DNA of 49,814 nucleotides. It comes from Bacillota bacterium (GTDB taxonomy: Bacteria; Bacillota; Clostridia; Saccharofermentanales; DTU023). The stretch is taken from assembly GCA_023622515.1 (NCBI GenBank), contig JAMNZB010000056.1:1-49814 (forward strand), given 5' to 3'. Every line of letters starts with the position of its first letter. Position 1 is the first letter of the stretch. The notes below the pieces were generated by a model, which was given only the letters and a program-made list of their open reading frames with translations, searched no databases and had not been told where the DNA came from. The translations under genes and the position numbers were made by a program. Below are positions 1-9,182 of this stretch, in pieces.

Positions 1-274
1 TACCGTACATCGTAAAAGTCATATTTACAGTTTCTAAAGTCGTCGGAACTTCCTTTCTATGTTCACCGGTAACTTCCAGATCAACTTTTTCGTAATCCAA
101 TTTCATCTTCTCGGCCAAACTGATAAAGGTTGCATAGAAGCAGGCACCCAAAGACCCCAAAAGCATTTCATATGGAGTTAATCCCTTTTCACACCGACCA
201 ACTCCAAAGCTTCCTTTAGTTGTTTTTAATTCTCCTGAAAATTCTTTACCAAAACTCAAGTTAACTTTTTCCAT
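1..274 (-). CDS. OsmC-like protein (partial, C-terminus outside window)
   Basis: The reverse strand reads from ATG at 274 to the window edge, giving about 91 residues of an OsmC/Ohr-family protein. The family are small peroxiredoxin-like thiol hydroperoxide reductases. Visible features are the N-terminal strand region (MEKVNLSFGKEFSGELKT), the phrase GLTPYEMLLGSLGAC around residues 32-46 that carries the first conserved cysteine, and the following helix (FYATFISLAEKMKL). The second cysteine and the C-terminus lie beyond the window. The start is supported by GGGAGG four bases upstream. The OsmC, Ohr and YhfA subgroups cannot be separated from this fragment. Confidence 0.8.
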   Translation of the reverse strand, partial: MEKVNLSFGKEFSGELKTTKGSFGVGRCEKGLTPYEMLLGSLGACFYATFISLAEKMKLDYEKVDLEVTGEHRKEVPTTLETVNMTFTMYG

Positions 275-374
275 AATTCCTCCCGAATAATGTTATTGAG
301 ACTTGTTGAACGAAAATAGCATATGGATAATAGTTTATGCAGAATATCGATCATCCTTACAAACTCCCACTGCC

Positions 375-380
375 ATTATA
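375..380 (-). promoter_or_regulatory. Candidate -10 element for the osmC-like gene
   Basis: A perfect TATAAT hexamer on the reverse strand lies about 100 bases upstream of the OsmC-like start, in the gap between it and the pseudouridine synthase stop. No convincing -35 hexamer sits at the right distance, so this is a weak call. Confidence 0.3.
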
Positions 381-437
381 CAGGATAGTTAGATAATTTA
401 TAAAAAAAGAGGAAAAGATAAACAAAGGTTACCCTTT

Positions 438-1160
438 TCAAGAAAACAAGCTCCAGATACCCTCTTGGGGAAGACATGCACAAATAGTGATTTTCTCCTT
501 TCGTACAGGGTGAAGAAAGCTTAATCTATTGGCAAATAAAGCCGGTCCTTCTGTTTGCTTGTCTAAATAAGATGAGCCCTTGCCATATCTCAGGTCGCCC
601 ACCAACGGATGCTTGCGACTTGAACATTGCACCCTGATTTGGTGAGACCGGCCGCTAAACAAATGAATGGATAATAAGCTAATATTGGCACTTTTATCCT
701 CTTTCTCCACTTTGTAGTATAGGGAGGATTCTTTGCCCTTCAGCGGATCAATATAATAACGGCCAAGCTTTTTTTGTGCTGAAATTTTATCCAGCCAGAC
801 CCCTTCTTTCTCCGGTAAAATGCCATGAACAATGGCTTGATAACCTTTCTCTATGTCCTCATCGCGAAAGAGGGCGGACATTCTGGAAGCGGCTTTTGAG
901 CTTTTAGCAAAAATCATCAGCCCGCTCACCGGCTGGTCTAAGCGGTGTAACAGGCCCAGCCAGGCTTTCCCGGGTTTATTGTATTGGCGGACTAGGTATT
1001 CTTTCAGAATAGTAAGAATATCCGGACCGCCGGTGCGATCCTCTTGCGATAGCAAGCCTGCCGGCTTTATCGCAGCAAGCAGATGGTTATCTTCATAAAC
1101 AATTTTGACTGGAAATTGCTTTGCCGAAGGAGAAATATAGGTTTTAAGTATGTTTGTCAT
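438..1160 (-). CDS. RluA-family RNA pseudouridine synthase
   Basis: A 240-residue protein of the RluA family, which isomerises uridine to pseudouridine in rRNA or tRNA. The catalytic motif HRLDQPVSG spans residues 72-80 with the presumed catalytic aspartate at D75. The family phrases IVYEDNHLLAAIKPAG (near residue 20), KGYQAIVHG and SGRSHQIRVQ are also present. There is no N-terminal S4 domain, so it belongs with the shorter RluA/RluC/TruC-like members. The target nucleotide cannot be assigned. It is monocistronic as far as can be seen, divergent from the two-component operon; a TATACT hexamer on the reverse strand at 1195-1200 may be its -10 box. Confidence 0.85.
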   Translation of the reverse strand: MTNILKTYISPSAKQFPVKIVYEDNHLLAAIKPAGLLSQEDRTGGPDILTILKEYLVRQYNKPGKAWLGLLHRLDQPVSGLMIFAKSSKAASRMSALFRDEDIEKGYQAIVHGILPEKEGVWLDKISAQKKLGRYYIDPLKGKESSLYYKVEKEDKSANISLLSIHLFSGRSHQIRVQCSSRKHPLVGDLRYGKGSSYLDKQTEGPALFANRLSFLHPVRKEKITICACLPQEGIWSLFS

Positions 1161-1222
1161 GTGGATTCCTAAAGCTGCTTATTTTTTCGTCCAAAGTATA
1201 GCATATATTTTCTTTATAATAT

Positions 1223-1251
1223 CTGAAAAGCTTTTCTCATTGCTATATAAT
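1223..1251 (+). promoter_or_regulatory. Predicted sigma-A promoter of the two-component operon
   Basis: CTGAAA (1223-1228) and a perfect TATAAT (1246-1251) are separated by 17 bases. The element ends about 35 bases upstream of the response-regulator start. It is a sequence match only. Confidence 0.55.
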
Positions 1252-1285
1252 AAGGAACAAAGAAACAGTGAAAGGTAAGTTAAGC

Positions 1286-1987
1286 ATGAGTACAAATCCA
1301 CTAATTTTGATTGTAGATGATGAAAAAGTTGTTCATGAGTCTTTAGGCTTGTATTTCCGTGAAGAGCATTATGATTATATATCTGCCTATGACGGCGAAG
1401 AAGCCCTCAAACTCTTTCAAGAAAAACAGCCCGATCTGATTATACTGGATATTATGATGCCAAGAAAAACGGGAATAGATGTTTGTAAAGAAATTCGCCG
1501 CCATAGTAGAGTACCGATAATTATGCTCACGGCAAAAGGCGAGGAAATTGACCGCATCCTGGGTTTGGAGCTTGGCGCTGATGACTATATTGTAAAACCC
1601 TTTAGCCCTCGTGAGGTTATCGCAAGAATAAAAGCTGTTTTACGCCGGATAAATGATAGCACTAGCGAGAGTGAAAGCACTGTTCTCCGCTTTGACGGTT
1701 TAGAAGTAAATCTTGAAAATTATCAGGTGAAAGTTGATGATGAAGTCGTTGCCTTTACACCAAAAGAAGTAGAAATTCTCCACCTCCTCGCTTCAAATCC
1801 CGGGCAAGTTTTTGACCGTGAAACAATTCTTTCAAAAATTTGGGGTTATGATTATTTTGGGGATACCAGGACCGTAGATACCCACATTAAACGGATTCGC
1901 CAAAAGATTAATTGTGAGGACCACTCTTATTCTCTTTTGACTGTCTATGGGGTAGGGTATAAATTTGATCCGGGTATAAATAGCTAA
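1286..1987 (+). CDS. OmpR/PhoB-family response regulator
   Basis: A 233-residue two-component response regulator. The N-terminal receiver domain has the acidic pair in ILIVDDE, the phosphoacceptor aspartate in LIILDIMMP (D55 from this start) and the conserved lysine in YIVKPF. The C-terminal winged helix (about residues 130-230) ends with the recognition-helix phrase TRTVDTHIKRIRQKI. It is co-transcribed with the histidine kinase 8 bases downstream, which is its likely partner. I prefer ATG 1286; a GTG at 1268 would add six residues and is also possible. The layout resembles PhoPR or WalRK, but the signal cannot be inferred, so no symbol is given. Confidence 0.9.
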   Translation: MSTNPLILIVDDEKVVHESLGLYFREEHYDYISAYDGEEALKLFQEKQPDLIILDIMMPRKTGIDVCKEIRRHSRVPIIMLTAKGEEIDRILGLELGADDYIVKPFSPREVIARIKAVLRRINDSTSESESTVLRFDGLEVNLENYQVKVDDEVVAFTPKEVEILHLLASNPGQVFDRETILSKIWGYDYFGDTRTVDTHIKRIRQKINCEDHSYSLLTVYGVGYKFDPGINS

Positions 1988-1995
1988 ATAAAACA

Positions 1996-3864
1996 ATGTT
2001 CAGACTAAGAGATAGTTTCTTTTTTAAAAGAATTATGGCAATTTTTTTAATTGCTCTTTTCGTCTGGGCAATTTCCACGAACTTACTATATACGTTTATC
2101 AGCCGTCCCCTCCTCGTTGAGCGACGCAGCAAGGACCTCTTGCCCCAGGCTAACTGGATAGCCGAGCGAAGCGGTAATTATTTTCTTGACCAGGATGAGG
2201 TTGTAGAGAATCTGGTCAGCGTCTCCTATAACTTTTTTTCTGTTTGGACCATGATCTTTTTCTCCGATAATCGCAGTCTTGAAACTGCCCTGCCCGATTC
2301 TTTGGGCGAGGCTGCAAAGCAGGAGATTCGCGATAAGGTCTACGCCATACATATTAACCAGATGAACGGTTTACAAGAAACAAACTATGGAACTATTGAT
2401 ATTTCAGGCCAAGATGCTGACTTCCTGTATGTTCTTGCCCCTATCCACTCCTATTTCTTCAGCCAGCTAAGTAATCAACCCTTAGGTACCGTGATTATGG
2501 TACAGCCCCTGGCTGAGTTTGATTTAAGCATCCGCAGCTTAAATCTGGCCTTACTTATTGCTTCTCTTATCTCCGGTATCCTCCTGCTTATTCCGGCATT
2601 TTTTGTAACCAGAAAACTTATCCGGCCCATTAATCGGATTCGTGAGGTTGCTCTTTCCATCACTGACGGCGATTTTTCGCAAGAGATTGAGGTTTCCCCC
2701 TATAGAAAGGATGAAATTAGTGATCTGGCTACCGCTATAGGTGAAATGAGCCAAACTATTTATCGTTCGATGCAGGAGTTAAGTCTTGAGAGAAATCAAT
2801 TGCAGGAGATTATAGATGGCATCAGTGATGGGATTATTGCTGTTGATGAAGCAGCCAGTATCACACAAATTAATGATGTTTTTTGGTCATTATTTCAGCT
2901 GAATAAAGAATATTTCAAACCGGACAACCTTTTGAGGAGACTGCATCTTGATCATTTCTTTACCCTCTGTCTTGATGAGGGGGAAATTATCCATGAGCAA
3001 ATAACCCTGGAAGATTCGAGAAGGATTATTCAATGTACTATAAATCCCATTTTTGATCATGAAGGAAATATTTCTGCAGCAGTAGGCTTATTCCGCGACA
3101 TTACGAAAAGTGAACATTTGGAACAAACCAGACGTGACTATATTGCCAATATTTCTCATGAACTGAGGTCACCAATCACCGCTATGCGCGCTCTGATTGA
3201 GCCTCTGCGAGATGGTATGGTGAAAACGGAAGAAGATAGAAAGCGCTACTACGATATTATCCTAAACGAGACTATGCGACTTTCTCGTCTAATCAATGAC
3301 ATGCTTGAACTGTCACGCTTACAATCAGGAACTACTTTTGTAGAACAGGGTCCGATTGATATGGAGGTCTTCTTCTCTAATTTAGCTGAGCACATTTCCT
3401 TTATGAGTTTTGACAAAGAATTGGATTTTGAGATTGACAGGCCACAGGAAGCCCTCCCCATTGTTTGGGGAAATGAAGATCGTATTGAGCAGATTATCTT
3501 CACCTATATTGACAATGCCGCAAAATTTACACCGGAAAGAAATGCTCTTATCACCCTCCGTGCCCGCCTAAAGCCCAAGCAATTAATTTTAGAGGTTGAA
3601 GACAATGGCGTCGGTATCCAGGCAGAAGACCTTCCTTTTGTCTTTGAGCGTTTCTATAAAGCTGACAAATCGCATAATGAGGAAGGTACAGGTCTAGGTT
3701 TATCCATCGCCAAGACTCTGGCCGATCAGCTTAACATGTCGGTTTCTGTGCGCAGTATACCGGGGAAAGGTTCAGTTTTTGCCCTTGGCATCCGCTATGC
3801 CCAGGATGTTATGAAAAAAGATTCACATATGAAGGAAGTCTTTGATTCTTTCGAATCTAACTAA
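1996..3864 (+). CDS. Membrane sensor histidine kinase (PhoR/WalK-like)
   Basis: A 622-residue kinase with a complete modular order. It has a TM helix at about residues 12-34, an extracytoplasmic sensor domain to about 178, a second TM helix at about 180-203, a HAMP linker, a PAS domain (QEIIDGISDGIIAVDEAA), a HisKA domain with the phospho-accepting histidine in ANISHELRSPITA (H388), and an ATPase domain. The N box (YIDNAAKF), G1 (EDNGVGIQ), F box (FERFYKAD) and G2 (GTGLGLSIAKTLA) are all intact, so it should be active. The start lacks a clear ribosome-binding site, suggesting translational coupling to the regulator 8 bases upstream. The ligand is unknown. Confidence 0.9.
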   Translation: MFRLRDSFFFKRIMAIFLIALFVWAISTNLLYTFISRPLLVERRSKDLLPQANWIAERSGNYFLDQDEVVENLVSVSYNFFSVWTMIFFSDNRSLETALPDSLGEAAKQEIRDKVYAIHINQMNGLQETNYGTIDISGQDADFLYVLAPIHSYFFSQLSNQPLGTVIMVQPLAEFDLSIRSLNLALLIASLISGILLLIPAFFVTRKLIRPINRIREVALSITDGDFSQEIEVSPYRKDEISDLATAIGEMSQTIYRSMQELSLERNQLQEIIDGISDGIIAVDEAASITQINDVFWSLFQLNKEYFKPDNLLRRLHLDHFFTLCLDEGEIIHEQITLEDSRRIIQCTINPIFDHEGNISAAVGLFRDITKSEHLEQTRRDYIANISHELRSPITAMRALIEPLRDGMVKTEEDRKRYYDIILNETMRLSRLINDMLELSRLQSGTTFVEQGPIDMEVFFSNLAEHISFMSFDKELDFEIDRPQEALPIVWGNEDRIEQIIFTYIDNAAKFTPERNALITLRARLKPKQLILEVEDNGVGIQAEDLPFVFERFYKADKSHNEEGTGLGLSIAKTLADQLNMSVSVRSIPGKGSVFALGIRYAQDVMKKDSHMKEVFDSFESN

Positions 3865-3882
3865 AAAGAAAATGGTGTGTTT

Positions 3883-4605
3883 ATGAATGAGGAAATGAGA
3901 TTAAATCGATATTTATCCGATAGCGGCTACTGCAGCAGACGCCAGGCTGATCGGCATATTGAGGCCAAGGAAGTCATGGTCAACGGAAAAATAGCCCTAC
4001 TGGGTCAAAAAATCAGACCGCATCAGGACATTGTTTTGGTTAAGGGTGAACTTATAGAAGCACGGAAAAAAGAGGATTATGTTTACCTTGCCTTGAATAA
4101 ACCGGTTGGCATAACTTGTACCAGTGATAAAAGAAGGCGCGATAATATTATAGATTTTGTTAATTACCCAACCCGTATTTTCCATGTTGGTCGACTGGAT
4201 AGGGATTCTGAAGGGTTAATTCTCTTAACGAACAACGGGGCTATAGTAAACAAGATTCTACGTGCTCAAAACAAGCATGAAAAAGAGTATTACGTCCAAG
4301 TCGATAAAGCGTATGACGAGCACTTTATACGAGAAATGGAATCCGGCGTCTATATTTTGGGACAAAAAACACTACCGGCCAAATTGAAGAAAGTTTCGCC
4401 GGATAGTTTCCGTCTAACAATCAGTCAAGGCCTAAACCGTCAAATTCGCCGTATGACCGAGGCCCTTGGCTATAAAGTTATTTATCTACAAAGAAGGCGT
4501 ATCATGAATATTGACCTTGGAAATCTCAGACTTGGAAGCTACCGCGAACTGACCTTTAAGGAAGTTCGTGACTTAAAGGAATTGCTAAAAGATAGTATTG
4601 GCTAG
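3883..4605 (+). CDS. rluF: 23S rRNA pseudouridine synthase RluF
   Basis: A 240-residue RsuA/RluB-branch pseudouridine synthase. An N-terminal S4 RNA-binding domain (RLNRYLSDSGYCSRRQADRHIE) is followed by the catalytic domain with GRLDRDSEGLILLTN, whose aspartate is the expected catalytic residue. The phrases KPVGITCT, RDNIIDFVNYP, GLNRQIRRM and RRRIMNI closely follow the E. coli RluF pattern as I know it, so RluF is preferred over RluB or RsuA. Its known target is U2604 of 23S rRNA. It starts 18 bases after the histidine kinase, in the same operon. A GTG at 3877 is an alternative start two codons earlier. Its stop lies only 8 bases from the end of the convergent deaminase gene, with no visible terminator between. 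Confidence 0.85.
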   Translation: MNEEMRLNRYLSDSGYCSRRQADRHIEAKEVMVNGKIALLGQKIRPHQDIVLVKGELIEARKKEDYVYLALNKPVGITCTSDKRRRDNIIDFVNYPTRIFHVGRLDRDSEGLILLTNNGAIVNKILRAQNKHEKEYYVQVDKAYDEHFIREMESGVYILGQKTLPAKLKKVSPDSFRLTISQGLNRQIRRMTEALGYKVIYLQRRRIMNIDLGNLRLGSYRELTFKEVRDLKELLKDSIG

Positions 4606-4613
4606 CTTTTACT

Positions 4614-5111
4614 CTAGACTGAATCTTTATCAAAAGAGAGCAAAATACTTTCTTGTTCGGGTTCTAACTGGATATATTTCACCCCGGCAGCATCCATCAT
4701 CCGCTTTGCCGCAATAATTTGATCTGTTTCGGCATATTTATCGGATAGATAATAGACTTTCCGTATTCCGCTCTGAATTAAAGCCTTTGTACACTCGTTG
4801 CAGGGAAAGAGAGCAACATAGATTTTACAGTTTTTCATGTTGGGACTTGCCGCATTTAAGATAGCATTTAATTCTGCATGGCAGACATAGGGATATTTCG
4901 TTTCCAAATACTCCCCTTCTCTTTCCCAAGGAAACAAATCATCCGAACACCCCATAGGCATGCCGTTATAGCCAACTGAGACAATGCGGTTATCCTCATT
5001 AACAATACAAGCCCCCACCTGAGTGCCCGGGTCTTTACTACGCTTGCCGGCAAGAAGAGCAACACCCATAAAAAAATCATCCCAGGATATATAGTTTTCA
5101 CGCTTAGCCAT
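4614..5111 (-). CDS. comEB: Deoxycytidylate (dCMP) deaminase, ComEB-type
   Basis: A 165-residue zinc-dependent deaminase of the dCMP deaminase/ComEB group, which converts dCMP to dUMP for dTTP synthesis. The zinc site is complete: HAEL (H78, catalytic E80) and PCNEC (C104, C107). The N-terminal phrases WDDFFMGVALLAGKRSKDP and QVGACIV and the allosteric-type segment VSVGYNGMPMGCSDD are typical. The name ComEB comes from its place in the B. subtilis comE operon; no comEA or comEC is in this window, so a competence role should not be assumed. The start is backed by GAGGAAG upstream. It is the last gene of the leftward group containing yfhO. Confidence 0.88.
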   Translation of the reverse strand: MAKRENYISWDDFFMGVALLAGKRSKDPGTQVGACIVNEDNRIVSVGYNGMPMGCSDDLFPWEREGEYLETKYPYVCHAELNAILNAASPNMKNCKIYVALFPCNECTKALIQSGIRKVYYLSDKYAETDQIIAAKRMMDAAGVKYIQLEPEQESILLSFDKDSV

Positions 5112-5134
5112 ATTTCTTCCTCAATCTTTCCAAT

Positions 5135-8059
5135 TTATTCGTTGGCTTCATCTGAAGTTGCCCCATCATCTGTTTCCTTATCTTCAGGTAAAGGTTCAGG
5201 CCAGCCTCTCAGAACAGAATCGTAAAATACACGATCGTTTTTGCTCGCAAGTCCCGCTTTCTGCTCAGCAAGCAAACGTTTTTTCTCTTTTGCAGAGAAA
5301 ATATCAAAAACCAGCAGAAAGAGACATAAGGCCAAAGAGATTATCGCCACAAGGAAACCCTCTTTGAAGCCATCCGGCGTATAGGAGAATTCAATTTGGT
5401 GTTGGCCGGCTGTAAGCGGCAAGGCTAAGAAGGCATTATTCACAACAAATAGCTCTTTATCTTCTCCATCTACTCGCACCTTCCAGCCGGGATCGGCAAT
5501 AGTGGAAACAAACAAGACGCTCTCCGACTCATTTGAGGTCCTAACCTGAAAAGATCGGTCACTCTGCCAGCTAATTTCCCCTGAGAATTCATTTAAACGC
5601 TGATAAGCTTGCCGGAACTCATTTTCATCCAAGCGTACAGCGGCAAGCTTTAAGGTCCCACTCTTGTTTTTATTCTTTTCTCCTTTTAAATCAACTTCTA
5701 TCGTTAGAATTTTACCTTTTTCATGGTAACCCAGTTCGCTAATACTTGTTCCCTTTTTCCCTATTGATTGTACCCAGTCCTGCCCGTCTTTGAGCCTGAC
5801 CTCGCTCATATTTAGTCCGGATAACTGCCAAGCCAAATAATAATTCCCCTCTTCTTCAATGGCTAAAGAAAATTCCACACTGCCATTATAGTTGGAATTC
5901 CTTTCCAAGGAATATTCTCCCTCTTTACATTCTACAAGCGTATCTTTTCTAGCCAGGGGGTTCTCCATAAGTTCTTGTTCAACAAATATCGCTTTGTCAC
6001 TATAATAATCACTTAATTTTCGATAAAACTCTTCCTGGCAGACAAATGGATTGAGCGGAACACCCGTAACTTGTTGGTTGGTAGTGTCATAAATATCTTC
6101 TAAGGAAAAGGCATTGTTCAGAATATTTTGCGAAGACATAAAGACCAGCGGCAAGGCGTAGGGATTCTTATAGACATACAGTTGATCATTTGCATAGGCG
6201 AGTTCCAGAGTCCGGTCTGTAATATGGGCTTTTTCCTTGCTTATTAAATAATCTATACCAAAAATACTGTTCATTATGGGTGTTGAGCCACAATACTGGA
6301 AACTATTGATACCATTATTCGGGTAGCCAAAATTAGCAATAGCTTTAACGGGGGTTTTGGGAAAAGTTGAAGAAAAAATAGTAAACCCCTTTGTCCTGTA
6401 TAACATGGCATCATTAACACACTTATCCGGCCTTATTTCCATACGGACAAGGTTCGCTTCATCCGCCTTTTGCAGGTCTTCGATGACAGACCGCAAGTGA
6501 AGAACGTCTACACCGGATGAATAGCCCTCGCGCAAACCAAAGTACTCATCAGCCTCAACACGATCAATAGAGACAAAAGTATTTAAAGAAAACTCACACA
6601 GGATAACAGCAAGAAGCAAAAAGGCCGCATTCGCTCGCTGTCTTTGCCTCCTCCTTGGATGTAGGGGCAAAGTTTGCGGGAGTCTTCTTTGCGGCAGATA
6701 GGTGGAGAATAAGGCAGCATAGAGGCCAAGGAAAAATATCCCTGAAAAAATGGAGATATTCGTATAGGTCTCACCGTCAACCTTCTGTAAAACAAGCAAA
6801 AGGATGGCAAAGAGTATAAAAAAAGAAGTCCAATCACTGCGCTTTATTTCCTTAAGTCTCGGCAAGCTGTCATAGACCATAAAAAGCAGAAAAAAGACCA
6901 AAACATACGAGTTTCGATAGGGTAATTGATTGGGATAATGAAAACCGTGCCAAATAAAATTCAGAACATTGTTGTTCAAGCTGAAGATTAAAAATAAAAG
7001 CAAAGCAAAATGTAAAACTTTCCTTCTTAACCGAATGCTATAACTTTTATAGTAGGCAAAAAGTAATATGAAGACAAAAGTCCCTGAAAAAACATTGGCC
7101 ATCCCCCTCCGAATGGAAACTGAACTCAGAGGAATAAAACGGGATAGAAAGTCAATAGTTGGAAAGCTTAATTCAAATTTTGATGGAAAGCTATCACCGG
7201 CAGCCGAACTGAGCATCATTGCTTTGTATGTCGGAAATAAGATAATGAAACTGATACCGATACCAATAAGGGTAGCTGCTCCTACCTTGCACAAAGTAGC
7301 CAATACTTCTCTTAAGTCTCCTTCTTCCCGCTCGGCAATGATGGAGAAAAAGAAAAGCATAAAAAAACAAGCAAAAAAGCCTGAGTAAAAATTCGAAGTT
7401 AGAGTTAAGGCTAATATAAAAATGTAGGGTGTCATCGGGCCATTACGAATAAGCTTTGTCATTGTTAGCGCAAGTAGTGGCAACAAGTATAGGGTATCAA
7501 GCCACATGATATTAAAGAAAAAAGCCATGACATACCCGCTAAGTGCATAGGCAACAGAAAAGCCTAAGGCCAAAGGGCCATCCCGGCAATAGTATTTTTT
7601 CAAAAAATAATGAAAGCTGAATCCGGCAAGGCCTATTTTCAGTAAAACTAAAACCAGAACCAATTCGGACAAGTATTGAAGGGGGAAAAAAAGCGAAAGA
7701 ATATTCAAGGGGCTGGCAAGATAGTAGGCAAATAAAGAGAAAAAATTAATACCCAGACCGGCACTCCAGGAAAAAAACAAACTCTCGCCGGCCAGTATTT
7801 TTTCCCTTAATTCAACCAAAAAAGGAGCGTATTGATGGTAAAGATCTACCGTGAGGATGTGGCGATTTCCGAAAGGGAAAACCCCTTGTATGCCAAAGGC
7901 CAAAAATAAGATTATGACAGGCAAAGCAAAGGAAGCCAAAGAGCGCCAACGACTTTCACGTTTGCGATTTTTTAAATTCAAAGTGTTAAAATGATATTCT
8001 GATTTTTCGGTAGAAAAAACTTGCCTTTTTTGACTTAAATCGCTTTCCACTTTGGCCAT
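5135..8059 (-). CDS. yfhO: YfhO-family polytopic membrane protein
   Basis: A roughly 974-residue protein with a short basic cytoplasmic N-terminus, about a dozen hydrophobic TM segments in the first half (from FALPVIILFLAFGIQG), a large soluble domain (about residues 520-890), a final TM helix (FLVAIISLALCLFLLVFDIF) and an acidic tail. The N-terminal phrases FPFGNRHILTVDLYHQYAPF and FFSWSAGLGINF are hallmarks of YfhO, implicated in Firmicutes in glycosylating cell-envelope teichoic acids. It is thought to act as a GT-C-like glycosyltransferase. The preferred ATG is 8059, which has GAGG at good spacing; the in-frame ATG at 8065 is too close to it. It lies just downstream of rnpB. Confidence 0.85.
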   Translation of the reverse strand: MAKVESDLSQKRQVFSTEKSEYHFNTLNLKNRKRESRWRSLASFALPVIILFLAFGIQGVFPFGNRHILTVDLYHQYAPFLVELREKILAGESLFFSWSAGLGINFFSLFAYYLASPLNILSLFFPLQYLSELVLVLVLLKIGLAGFSFHYFLKKYYCRDGPLALGFSVAYALSGYVMAFFFNIMWLDTLYLLPLLALTMTKLIRNGPMTPYIFILALTLTSNFYSGFFACFFMLFFFSIIAEREEGDLREVLATLCKVGAATLIGIGISFIILFPTYKAMMLSSAAGDSFPSKFELSFPTIDFLSRFIPLSSVSIRRGMANVFSGTFVFILLFAYYKSYSIRLRRKVLHFALLLFLIFSLNNNVLNFIWHGFHYPNQLPYRNSYVLVFFLLFMVYDSLPRLKEIKRSDWTSFFILFAILLLVLQKVDGETYTNISIFSGIFFLGLYAALFSTYLPQRRLPQTLPLHPRRRQRQRANAAFLLLAVILCEFSLNTFVSIDRVEADEYFGLREGYSSGVDVLHLRSVIEDLQKADEANLVRMEIRPDKCVNDAMLYRTKGFTIFSSTFPKTPVKAIANFGYPNNGINSFQYCGSTPIMNSIFGIDYLISKEKAHITDRTLELAYANDQLYVYKNPYALPLVFMSSQNILNNAFSLEDIYDTTNQQVTGVPLNPFVCQEEFYRKLSDYYSDKAIFVEQELMENPLARKDTLVECKEGEYSLERNSNYNGSVEFSLAIEEEGNYYLAWQLSGLNMSEVRLKDGQDWVQSIGKKGTSISELGYHEKGKILTIEVDLKGEKNKNKSGTLKLAAVRLDENEFRQAYQRLNEFSGEISWQSDRSFQVRTSNESESVLFVSTIADPGWKVRVDGEDKELFVVNNAFLALPLTAGQHQIEFSYTPDGFKEGFLVAIISLALCLFLLVFDIFSAKEKKRLLAEQKAGLASKNDRVFYDSVLRGWPEPLPEDKETDDGATSDEANE

Positions 8060-8077
8060 TTCCATTCCTCAAAAATA

Positions 8078-8426
8078 ATTCCGAGATAACCTGTAAGCCG
8101 GGTTTTGTCGAGGGCAATTATCTATCTAGGCTATATTTTCCAACATAGCTCAAGCCACCTCCCTGAGACCTGCGGATCACAGCATCTGTCTCTCCACGGT
8201 GTTGCTCCGGATGGGGTTTACAGGGCCAATGCTGTCTCCAGCTTGCCGGTGAGCTCTTACCTCACCCTTTCACCCTTACCAGCATAACTGGCGGTTTCTT
8301 TCTGTTGCACTTTCCTTAAAGTCACCTTCACCGGGAGTTACCCGGCACCCTTGTCCTATGGAGCCCGGACTTTCCTCACAAAGAACCTTTCGGTTGTTTT
8401 GCGCAATTGCCCGGTTAACTCGGAAT
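8078..8426 (-). ncRNA. rnpB: RNase P RNA
   Basis: This is the catalytic RNA that removes 5' leaders from pre-tRNAs. On the reverse strand the 5' end CCGAGTTAACC pairs with the 3' end GGTTATCTCGG to form P1. The universally conserved segments GAGGAAAGTCCGGGCTCC near the 5' end, the ACAGAAA region, and GGTGAGGTAAGAGCTCACC in the middle are all present. The length is about 349 nucleotides. The peripheral layout looks like the ancestral type A rather than the Bacillus type B, but no folding was done. A P1 stem followed by a U-rich run may help end transcription before yfhO. Confidence 0.93.
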
Positions 8427-8433
8427 GAAAACT

Positions 8434-8462
8434 ATTATAATGCAAGTACCAGCTTGTCGCAA
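8434..8462 (-). promoter_or_regulatory. rnpB promoter embedded in the trmK 3' end
   Basis: On the reverse strand TTGCGA (8457-8462) is followed by a 17-base spacer and a perfect TATAAT (8434-8439). This puts the start point at about 8427, the very 5' end of the P1 helix. The -10 hexamer includes the TAA stop codon of trmK. Confidence 0.7.
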
Positions 8463-9127
8463 AGCCTGGCTAAATAATGGCAAACCTCCCTGTATTTAGG
8501 CTCACGAAGTTTTTTCTTTGAATAAATTCTCAACAAGTAGTCAAGCCATTCTTTTAATAGCCCCGGCTCTGTCTTCATGTAGTACTGAAAACTTGCACCT
8601 TCTTCTAAGAAAGCTTCACCTATTGATGCTTCCAGCAGGGAAAGGTGGCGCTTCTTCCGGACCTGTCTTGGAAAGAAGCTGGCATAAACCTTCCCCTTGT
8701 CAAGTACCAGAGTTTCCTTTATTTCGTAGCCTTCCTGAGCGAGATAAGAGCGTAAGACTTCTCTGTTCCATGTTGCTTGCAGGCATATTGTAATATTTTC
8801 CGGTAGCTTTGCCTGCATAAGGATAGAACGAATTTCATAAGCTCCCATACCGGCAATAACCAGTGTGTCCGTCTCCTGCAAAGCAATATTGCCAAGACCG
8901 TCACAGTGCAATATTTCCATTTTTTCAGTCAAGGCCAATTCCCTGATGAGCTTCTTTGTCTCTTCGTAAGGCCTCTTATTTATCTCAGTCAAAATAGCAT
9001 AAGAACATTTCTTTTGGCTAACCATGTGAATCCCCAGGTAGCCATGGTCACAACCAATATCAATAAGGCGCTTGCAAGGGCTGATCTTATCAGCAATATG
9101 CCGGAGCCTAGGCGAAAGCCTAGGCAT
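8435..9127 (-). CDS. trmK: tRNA (adenine22-N1)-methyltransferase TrmK
   Basis: A SAM-dependent methyltransferase that makes m1A22 in tRNA, of the B. subtilis YqfN/TrmK family. The SAM-binding motif I is LIDIGCDHGYLGIHMV, and the family phrase TLVIAGMGAYEI corresponds to the catalytic-loop region. Gene order next to rpoD is also the one known from Bacillus. I chose ATG 9127 (MPRLSPRLRHIADKI), giving 230 residues, because family members normally begin right before the 'LS-RL' helix. A TTG at 9181, two bases from the rpoD stop, would add 18 residues and is the alternative. Its stop codon lies inside the rnpB -10 box. Confidence 0.87.
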   Translation of the reverse strand: MPRLSPRLRHIADKISPCKRLIDIGCDHGYLGIHMVSQKKCSYAILTEINKRPYEETKKLIRELALTEKMEILHCDGLGNIALQETDTLVIAGMGAYEIRSILMQAKLPENITICLQATWNREVLRSYLAQEGYEIKETLVLDKGKVYASFFPRQVRKKRHLSLLEASIGEAFLEEGASFQYYMKTEPGLLKEWLDYLLRIYSKKKLREPKYREVCHYLARLCDKLVLAL

Positions 9128-9182
9128 TTTTTTCTTCTCGACATAATTCTCTATAATGTTTTTAAATTTACCCTGAGACAAA

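Noticed and set aside
4606-4613. Bidirectional terminator between rluF and the deaminase
   Set aside because: The gap is only eight bases and I find no stem with a U tract there or in the adjoining codons.
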